38,831 bases of DNA, taken from positions 1 through 38,831 of the forward strand of contig CAMOOV010000004.1 of NCBI GenBank assembly GCA_946621745.1, in the 5' to 3' direction. Shown piece by piece: positions 32,920-38,831 of this stretch. The notes below the pieces were generated by a model that searched no databases, had not been told where the DNA came from, and saw nothing but the letters and a program-made list of their open reading frames with translations. A program made the position numbers and the translations under genes. This DNA is from an uncultured Ruminococcus sp. (GTDB taxonomy: Bacteria; Bacillota; Clostridia; Oscillospirales; Ruminococcaceae). The number at the start of each line of letters is the position of its first letter. The stretch's first letter is position 1.

Positions 32920-33198
32920 CTATCTGAAATAAAATGTGACACACCTGTCAACTTTTCTATTGACTCTATATCTATCGGTTATTACTGCTTTTTCTTTAAT
33001 AAGCTCCTTGTGGTCAGAAATAAGTGTTATATCCGCATCAGAGCTAGAGTTTTCATTCTGCATACTCTCAATGCATTCACTCAATTTCTCTTCCGTGAAA
33101 GCTGGCTGAAGCCCCATTATAGGATTAACCAATAGTCGGGTAGAAGAATTCATCAAATTCAGATATCCGCCAAGCGCATATTGCTGTGCTTTAGTCAT
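32920..33198 (-). CDS. Hypothetical 92-residue protein, probably a fragment
   Basis: An AT-richer ORF beginning MTKAQQYALGGYLNLMNS and ending in VDRCVTFYFR. The last residues are encoded by repeat unit 3 (32932-32950), which suggests that the original gene was cut there. No Shine-Dalgarno is visible before the ATG. Composition is unlike the GC-rich neighbours, consistent with foreign origin. Residues 35-75 look helical and charged, but no family is recognised. It may be a non-gene. Confidence 0.3.
   Translation of the reverse strand: MTKAQQYALGGYLNLMNSSTRLLVNPIMGLQPAFTEEKLSECIESMQNENSSSDADITLISDHKELIKEKAVITDRYRVNRKVDRCVTFYFR
32932..32950 (+). repeat. 19-bp repeat, unit 3
   Basis: AAATGTGACACACCTGTCA, identical to unit 2 at 32841, 72 bp after it; the two bracket the terminator at 32882-32917. 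Confidence 0.85.
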
Positions 33199-33241
33199 GA
33201 TTTGATAATCAGTACCGAAGGTGGTTATCTTAGCAATGCAG

Positions 33242-36200
33242 CTATGGTGACAGGAGATCCTCCCACGCCGTCGGTTTTCCGGCGATCGTGTTCTCGGTGT
33301 AGTAGATCAGGATATACTGCGCATCGCCTGCGCCGACCTTGCCGTCGCCGTCCACATCCGCAGCCTTGAATGCCGTTTCCGGCAGATCGACAACGCCGCT
33401 GCCGAGGCTGTCGGTATATGCGACAAGCACCATCTGCGCATCCTTGTTCGTGATCTCGCCGTCTCCGTCTGCATCGCCGCGGAGATATTCCGGTTCGGCT
33501 TCCGGCTCCAGATCGGTTTCATATGTCCCGTTTCCGTCGGTATCTGCCGCAATGCCGATCGTCTTTTCGTCGATCTCATAAATACGGACAGAACCGTAAT
33601 CTGCCGTGAATGTCCGCTTTGCTTCGTTATCATAGGTATTCGCACGAACGGCCACATTTTTCAGGCTGTCGCCCGAAAGGATGATGCCCTTGCCGTCCGG
33701 CTCAAGCTGCATCCGGATATTGCCGCCGTTTCTGCCGCTGACCGTGATCTTGTGCCAGTCGATGACGCGGGCTTCCCGGTCAATGACCATTTCCATTTCA
33801 TAGGCGCCGCTTGTATTTTTGCATTCGATCTCTGCATCCGGCGTGAACAGCATCTTTTCCGACTGATCCGCCTTTGCGCTCATCAGATAATGCTCATATT
33901 CCATTGACATGGACATTGCCTGTGCAGTGCCCGGCGTCAGATAGAATCCGACATCGCTGTCGATATAGGCAAGCCGTTCGTCGATTGTTTCATCTGCATT
34001 CATATCCGCAGAAAACCGGATATTTCCGCTTCCGGCCGCTGCATTCAGCGTGCCGTCCGGCGATTTTTCCAGTGCGCCGTGATTGGAAAGGCCGTTCAGC
34101 GGCACATACCGGATACAGGCGCGGTCATATTTGAAATTCGGATCGTCACTGTCCGGTTTTTTGCCGCCGAACAGTCCGCAGCAGTTCATGATTTCCGGCT
34201 CAGTCAGCACCAGCGTGATCGAACCGCTGTGGTGAGCAGAGTGATTCATGACTGCGAGCTTGCTGTATTCCGATGGATTGTCGGTCATCGGAATGCACCA
34301 GAGCCACTTGTTCGTATTGATATACAGATCCTGTGAATGGCTCTGATAGGACGGCGCCTGATTGTCATAGATCCGGATGCAGACATCAAAGACAAAGTTT
34401 TCCGTATTGCTGATCGGGATGCTGCCGGCTTCGTGGCTGATATCGTATGCGACGACCGCATGGCCGATCTTGTTGTCACCCTGTCCCTGATAGACATATC
34501 CGAGCACGGCGGGCTTGCCGGCATCCAGCGCTTCGATCAGCGGCTTCAGCTTTTTCTCATCCGCAGCGCCTTCGGTCGCGCGGGTCACCTGCGCGATCGC
34601 CTTTGTGTACTGCATGAGCTGATAGTAATTGACTGCCGAACGGACAGCGTCCGAAATGTTGTCCTTGTCGATCTCCGCGAGGTGACTTGTGCTGCTGACA
34701 AGATCGGACGGCCTGAATGCGCCGTAGTAGCCGAGGATCGAGCTGACGCTCATGCCGTAGCAATAGCCGTAGACCGGGCTTTCCATCCGCTTGCGGATCT
34801 GTTCCTTTTCCGTATCGCTCAGCATGGACATCATGGTATTGTAATCTTCATCGCTCAGATAATAGGAGTATTTTTTGCCGTCGCGGACGCCGAGCAGATC
34901 GCGGTCATTGATGAAGCCCCATTCATCGAGACCGTAGCGGAACGGCTCCTGCTTTGCGGGTTCGGTCGTCGTGACGGCGGTTGTTGTTGTCGTCGTTGTT
35001 GTCAGTGTTGTCGTAGTGACTGCGGCTGTCGTTGTCGTTGTGACAGCGGTGCTGTCCAGCGGAATAAAGGTTTTGCCGGAGGATGCCGCATATGCTTCTG
35101 CCGTCGATCCGGTATATCCGCTGACAGCAAACTGATTGATATAGCCGTTGTAGGATTCGAGTGCTTCGAAGAATTTCCCGAAGTCAAACGCAGGATTCCG
35201 GAAGGTGACGGTTTCCAGACTTGCACAGCCGGAAAAAGCGCTTCTGCCGACCGCAGTCACAGACTCCGGAAGATCCATCGCTGTCAGGCTGACGCAGTCC
35301 GCGAACATATTTGCCGGGATCGTTTCGATCACCGCAGGCAGTCTGACTTCTGTCAGGGCTGTGCAGCCTTCAAAAATACCGGCTCCGATGTACTCTGTCA
35401 GGGAATCCGGCAGCTCTGCGGTTTCCAGACCGCTGCATCCGAGAAATGCGCCGTCACCGATCCAGTCCAGAATATCCGGGAGCTGAATCTCTGTCAGATT
35501 TTCACAGTATGCAAATGCCTGCTCTCTGATGATACGGACGGTCTTCGGAACCTGATAGGCCGTTCCGGACTTTGCAGGCGGATAATAATACAGCACATCC
35601 ATTGCCTTTGAGAACAGCACGCCGCCGACTGCAACATAAGAACGGTTCTCTGTATCGACGGTGAATTTTGAAAGAGATGTGCAGCCGGTAAACACCGAAT
35701 CATACAGATTCTCCAGCCCTCCCGGAATCTTGACCGATGTCAGGGATTCGCATTCTGCAAACGCATACCGTCCCAGTTCAAAGAGCCCCTTCGGAAGTGT
35801 GACGGATTCCAGCGATGTGCAGCCGCGGAAGGCGCCTTCACTTATGGTGCCGACCGAATCCGGCAGCTTGACGGCGGTCAGTGCAGTGCAGCCTGCAAAT
35901 GCATCCGGTCTGATTTCACGCATCGAGGCCGGAATCTGCACGCTTTCCAGATTGACACATTCCGCAAATGCGCCGCAGCCGATCCCGGTCAGGCCGTTCG
36001 GCAGGGAAACCGATGTAATGTGATCCCGCCGCGCATACCACGGCGCCTTTTTCGGATCCGGCGAATAGGAGTAGCGGTTGTCATAATCCTCCATCCAGCC
36101 GATTCCGCTGATCTCCAGCTTTCCGTCTGTATAGAGCGTCCATGTCAGGCTCTCGCCGCAGGTGCCGGTGTCAATGACATCCTCCGGCAGATCGGAGGCC

Positions 36201-38831
36201 AGCGCTTCAAATGTGATCCCGTTCGCATCTGCAAAATCATTGGCTGTTGAGTAGGAATAGCCGATCAGCGTGACGCCCTGCTGAACCTGAAATCCGCTCA
36301 GATCACAGTTTTTGTTCAGGATCGTGATGCAGGCATCCGGTGCGCAGCAGTTCCAGAAGGTGCCGAGCACGGTTACGGTTTCCGGAACCGTCAGCTCTGC
36401 AAGCGATGTGCAGCCGTCGAACGGCCCCCATAAGATCTGCGTCACGCCCGCGGGAATATTGACCGATGTCAGCGCAGAGCAGCCGCTGAACAGTCCGCTC
36501 TGCAAATCTGTCAGATCGTCCGGAAGAACGGCCTTTGTCAGATTTTTGCAGTTTCTGAAAATATAGCTTCCGCTCAGCTTCACGCCCGCCGGAACCGTGA
36601 TCTCCGTCAGATGCTGATTTTCTGCGAATGCATTTGCGGAAACATATCTGACCGAATCGGGGAATGTATACGGCTCCGCCTTATCCGGCGGAAACAGCAT
36701 CAGCGTGGTTTTCGTTTTATTATAGAGGATGCCGTCTTCGCTCATGAGCTTTTCATTGTCCGCACTGACATTGACCGCAGACAGCGCGGTGCAGCCGGAA
36801 ACGGCGGCCGCATCAAAGGATGTCAGCGAAGCCGGAATATCCAGCGCTTTCAGTGCAGTGCATTTCGTAAACGCATATCCGCCGACTGAAAGCACGCCCT
36901 CCGGGATTGTGACGGAGGCAAGTGCAGTGCATCCGTTGAATGCATTGGAGCTTACGGCGGTCACGGTCTCCGGCAGGGTGACGGAGGTCATCGCGGCATT
37001 TCCGGAAAATGCATATTCCGCGATGCTGCTGACGGATTCCGGAATCACAACCGCGCCGGAAGCCGCCTTGCCGTCAACCAGAATGCCGCCGACGGTCACG
37101 AGCGGATTCTCCGCCCGCTTTGCTTCGAGCCATGCCGTGCCGGTAAAGGCATTGCGGTGAATGGTTTTCAGACTGTCCGGCAGCTGAATCTGCCTCAGAT
37201 TGGTACAGCCGGAAAACGCATTCTCCACAAGATCTGTGAAGCCGTCCGAAACGACAGCCTTTCTGATCTCATCCTTGTGTTCTCTCCAATCTGTATAGAT
37301 GATCGGCATACTGCCGGAGCCGGAGAGCGTCAGCGTGCCGGCGCTGTCGAGTGTCCACGAAAGATTGCTGCGGGAACCGGAGGCAATGATCTCCGTCGGT
37401 TCTGCTGCGATCGCTTCAAATGTGCGGCCGTATTTCTCCGCATAGGCCTGCGCGGCCGAGCCGGCATAGCCGTGAATGACGGCGGTGGCGGGGATTGTTT
37501 CGGAGTTATCAGAAATCTCACATTCCGAATTCAGGACGGTGATGTCCTTCATTGCGCCGCAATCATAGAACGCCTCATTTCCGATGCTCGTGACACTGTC
37601 CGGAATCACGATTTCTGTCAGGCCGCTGCAACTCCAGAACGCCCAAGCTCCGATACTTGTAATGCTGTCCGGAATTGTAAAAGATGTCAGGCCGTTGCAG
37701 CAGGAAAACGCAGATTGCCCGATCCTTGTGACACTGTCCGCTATTGCGATTTCTGTCAGGTCGTTGCAGTAGCCGAATGCATTGTTTCCGATGCTCGTGA
37801 CGCCGTCTTCAATCACTACTTTCTTTATGCTTTTCCGCTCTGTATACCACGGCTCAACGTCGTAATCTATCCAGTTATTCATTTTCCCCGTGCCGTAAAT
37901 CGTCAGCGTGCCGGACTCCTCCAGCACCCATGACAGATTCTCGCCGCAGGTTCCGGATTTCGCAGAAGGCGCGTCTTTTTCAAGCGCTTCAAATGTGCGG
38001 CCGTATTTTTGCGCATACGCATAAGCGGTAGAGTCAAGGAAGCCATGAAGTATTCCGTGAAATGTGTGGTATTGTTGGCTTGTCGTTTCACCGCTGCTTA
38101 TCTCTTCCTGATAATAATTCGTAAATGTGTCAACGCCGCTGCAAATTTCGCAGTCCGGATTCAGAATTGTAACATCAGTTAAGGACTTACATTCAGAAAA
38201 GGCTGCTTCGTTAATCACTGAAACACTTTCCGGCAGTACGATTGATTTCAGAGATCTGCACATATCAAACGCACGCCATCCAATGCCGGTCACGCCGTCC
38301 GGAATGTTGATTTCCTCAAGATCAAATGCTGCTTCAAATGCCATGTAGCCAATGCAAGTCAGACTGTCAGGCAATATTATTTTTTTCAGATGACATCTGT
38401 CAAATGCATGATTCCCGCCCGCATTGCTGGTGGCAGATGAACTTCCGATGTACTTCACGCCGTCAGGAACAGTATATGTTTCCCCCTCGCGAGCAGGAGG
38501 ATAACAGATCAGTTCTGTCATATCTTTCGTAAATAATACGCCGTCAACAGAACAAAATGAAGGATTATCCGGTGAAACATGAATCGACTTTAATGATGTA
38601 CAAATGTAAAACGCGGACGCCCGAATGTTTGCACATCCGGAACCGATTGTAACATCAGTCAGATTTTCACATCCGCGAAACGCCTCGTATGCAACAGAAG
38701 TAACACCGTCCCCGATCACAACCTTCGTGATCTTGTCAGGCATCCCGGACCAGGGGCGCGAAGCCATTCCCCCGCTGCCGGAAATCGTAAGCGTTCCCGC
38801 ATCATCGAGCGTCCAGGTGAGATTCCCGCCG
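33242..38831 (-). CDS. Giant LRR - cysteine peptidase-like - dockerin surface protein (5' partial)
   Basis: The reading frame stays open to the window edge beyond the first in-window ATG (38767), so the N-terminus and signal peptide are missing; at least 1862 residues are visible. Four BspA/TpLRR blocks each begin with a cap like NL(T/S)W(T/V)L..(A/S)GTLTI(S/Y)G(S/T)G, followed by many VTSIGxxAFxxC units. A Thr-rich linker (complement of about 34960-35050) leads to a papain-like domain: Cys at 34762-34760 in YGYCYGMS, His at 34462-34460 in IGHAVVAYD, then RIYDNQAP. A beta-rich region and a C-terminal dockerin follow (GDADGDGEITNKDAQMVL and ADVDGDGKVGAGDAQYIL). The domain order copies the protein at 6615. 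LRR regions probably bind host, plant or bacterial surfaces; peptidase activity is predicted only. Confidence 0.9.
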   Translation of the reverse strand, partial: GGNLTWTLDDAGTLTISGSGGMASRPWSGMPDKITKVVIGDGVTSVAYEAFRGCENLTDVTIGSGCANIRASAFYICTSLKSIHVSPDNPSFCSVDGVLFTKDMTELICYPPAREGETYTVPDGVKYIGSSSATSNAGGNHAFDRCHLKKIILPDSLTCIGYMAFEAAFDLEEINIPDGVTGIGWRAFDMCRSLKSIVLPESVSVINEAAFSECKSLTDVTILNPDCEICSGVDTFTNYYQEEISSGETTSQQYHTFHGILHGFLDSTAYAYAQKYGRTFEALEKDAPSAKSGTCGENLSWVLEESGTLTIYGTGKMNNWIDYDVEPWYTERKSIKKVVIEDGVTSIGNNAFGYCNDLTEIAIADSVTRIGQSAFSCCNGLTSFTIPDSITSIGAWAFWSCSGLTEIVIPDSVTSIGNEAFYDCGAMKDITVLNSECEISDNSETIPATAVIHGYAGSAAQAYAEKYGRTFEAIAAEPTEIIASGSRSNLSWTLDSAGTLTLSGSGSMPIIYTDWREHKDEIRKAVVSDGFTDLVENAFSGCTNLRQIQLPDSLKTIHRNAFTGTAWLEAKRAENPLVTVGGILVDGKAASGAVVIPESVSSIAEYAFSGNAAMTSVTLPETVTAVSSNAFNGCTALASVTIPEGVLSVGGYAFTKCTALKALDIPASLTSFDAAAVSGCTALSAVNVSADNEKLMSEDGILYNKTKTTLMLFPPDKAEPYTFPDSVRYVSANAFAENQHLTEITVPAGVKLSGSYIFRNCKNLTKAVLPDDLTDLQSGLFSGCSALTSVNIPAGVTQILWGPFDGCTSLAELTVPETVTVLGTFWNCCAPDACITILNKNCDLSGFQVQQGVTLIGYSYSTANDFADANGITFEALASDLPEDVIDTGTCGESLTWTLYTDGKLEISGIGWMEDYDNRYSYSPDPKKAPWYARRDHITSVSLPNGLTGIGCGAFAECVNLESVQIPASMREIRPDAFAGCTALTAVKLPDSVGTISEGAFRGCTSLESVTLPKGLFELGRYAFAECESLTSVKIPGGLENLYDSVFTGCTSLSKFTVDTENRSYVAVGGVLFSKAMDVLYYYPPAKSGTAYQVPKTVRIIREQAFAYCENLTEIQLPDILDWIGDGAFLGCSGLETAELPDSLTEYIGAGIFEGCTALTEVRLPAVIETIPANMFADCVSLTAMDLPESVTAVGRSAFSGCASLETVTFRNPAFDFGKFFEALESYNGYINQFAVSGYTGSTAEAYAASSGKTFIPLDSTAVTTTTTAAVTTTTLTTTTTTTTAVTTTEPAKQEPFRYGLDEWGFINDRDLLGVRDGKKYSYYLSDEDYNTMMSMLSDTEKEQIRKRMESPVYGYCYGMSVSSILGYYGAFRPSDLVSSTSHLAEIDKDNISDAVRSAVNYYQLMQYTKAIAQVTRATEGAADEKKLKPLIEALDAGKPAVLGYVYQGQGDNKIGHAVVAYDISHEAGSIPISNTENFVFDVCIRIYDNQAPSYQSHSQDLYINTNKWLWCIPMTDNPSEYSKLAVMNHSAHHSGSITLVLTEPEIMNCCGLFGGKKPDSDDPNFKYDRACIRYVPLNGLSNHGALEKSPDGTLNAAAGSGNIRFSADMNADETIDERLAYIDSDVGFYLTPGTAQAMSMSMEYEHYLMSAKADQSEKMLFTPDAEIECKNTSGAYEMEMVIDREARVIDWHKITVSGRNGGNIRMQLEPDGKGIILSGDSLKNVAVRANTYDNEAKRTFTADYGSVRIYEIDEKTIGIAADTDGNGTYETDLEPEAEPEYLRGDADGDGEITNKDAQMVLVAYTDSLGSGVVDLPETAFKAADVDGDGKVGAGDAQYILIYYTENTIAGKPTAWEDLLSP

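Noticed and set aside
32600-32960. CRISPR array
   Set aside because: Only three copies of a 19-mer exist, one inverted, with unequal gaps containing a gene remnant and a terminator; no cas genes.
34337-35611. A 424-codon plus-strand frame inside the giant LRR gene
   Set aside because: Antisense of LRR repeats and the poly-Thr linker; the CRCGCC-type low-complexity stretch is the complement of Thr codons.

Overview
The window looks like chromosomal DNA of a cellulosome-forming Ruminococcus or a close Oscillospiraceae relative. The support is six proteins with dockerin-like calcium-loop repeats, xylan/galactan-active enzymes joined to such repeats, BspA-type leucine-rich-repeat proteins, ferredoxin-linked 2-oxoacid metabolism, AGGAGG ribosome binding sites and GC-rich codon use. 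The genus is inferred; no rRNA or housekeeping marker is present.

Region 1 (1-4.6 kb): a rhodanese/cyclophilin-like lipoprotein (minus strand) lies divergent to an ABC importer of the nitrate/sulfonate/taurine family. The importer's binding lipoprotein carries three CC pairs spaced 10 residues apart. Region 2 (4.6-8.9 kb): an ECF sigma factor is translationally coupled (TTG start) to a single-pass membrane protein with an extracellular dockerin, probably its anti-sigma factor. A secreted LRR-cysteine peptidase-dockerin protein follows.

Region 3 (9-21 kb) is an amino-acid/sulfur block: SAM methyltransferase, cystathionine lyase/synthase, cysteine synthase, LysR regulator, four-subunit 2-oxoacid:ferredoxin oxidoreductase, phenylacetate-CoA ligase-type enzyme, aminotransferase and aspartate kinase. 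The methyltransferase-metB-cysK operon is preceded by a 36-codon leader ORF beginning MKTMCCMLCC, then mutually exclusive antiterminator and terminator hairpins. This has the layout of a ribosome-mediated, cysteine-responsive transcription attenuator and is the strongest candidate for an undescribed system here. Four promoters in the window (ABC importer, metB operon, oxidoreductase operon, CoA-ligase gene) share a -10-N5-CATA(A/C)C signature, and three of them also share GGTATTGGACA at -35, so they look like one regulon.

Region 4 (21-31 kb) holds a GH30 enzyme with two discoidin modules and a dockerin, a divergent SLC13/ArsB-like permease, a dut-small membrane protein-PHP cluster, a GH43-CBM6-dockerin-CE1 enzyme and a small protein with an N-terminal dockerin. 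Region 5 (30-33.2 kb) holds a NYN/PIN-like protein, a diacylglycerol-kinase family lipid kinase, tRNA-Gln(CUG) and about 800 bp of AT-richer decayed DNA with three copies of a 19-bp repeat. Region 6 (33.2 kb to the edge) is a giant LRR-cysteine peptidase-dockerin protein truncated by the window end.

Inferred logic: one half of the window supplies sulfur and carbon skeletons for amino acids, in a group known to build amino acids from branched or aryl acids. The other half supplies plant-wall degradation and cell-surface machinery.
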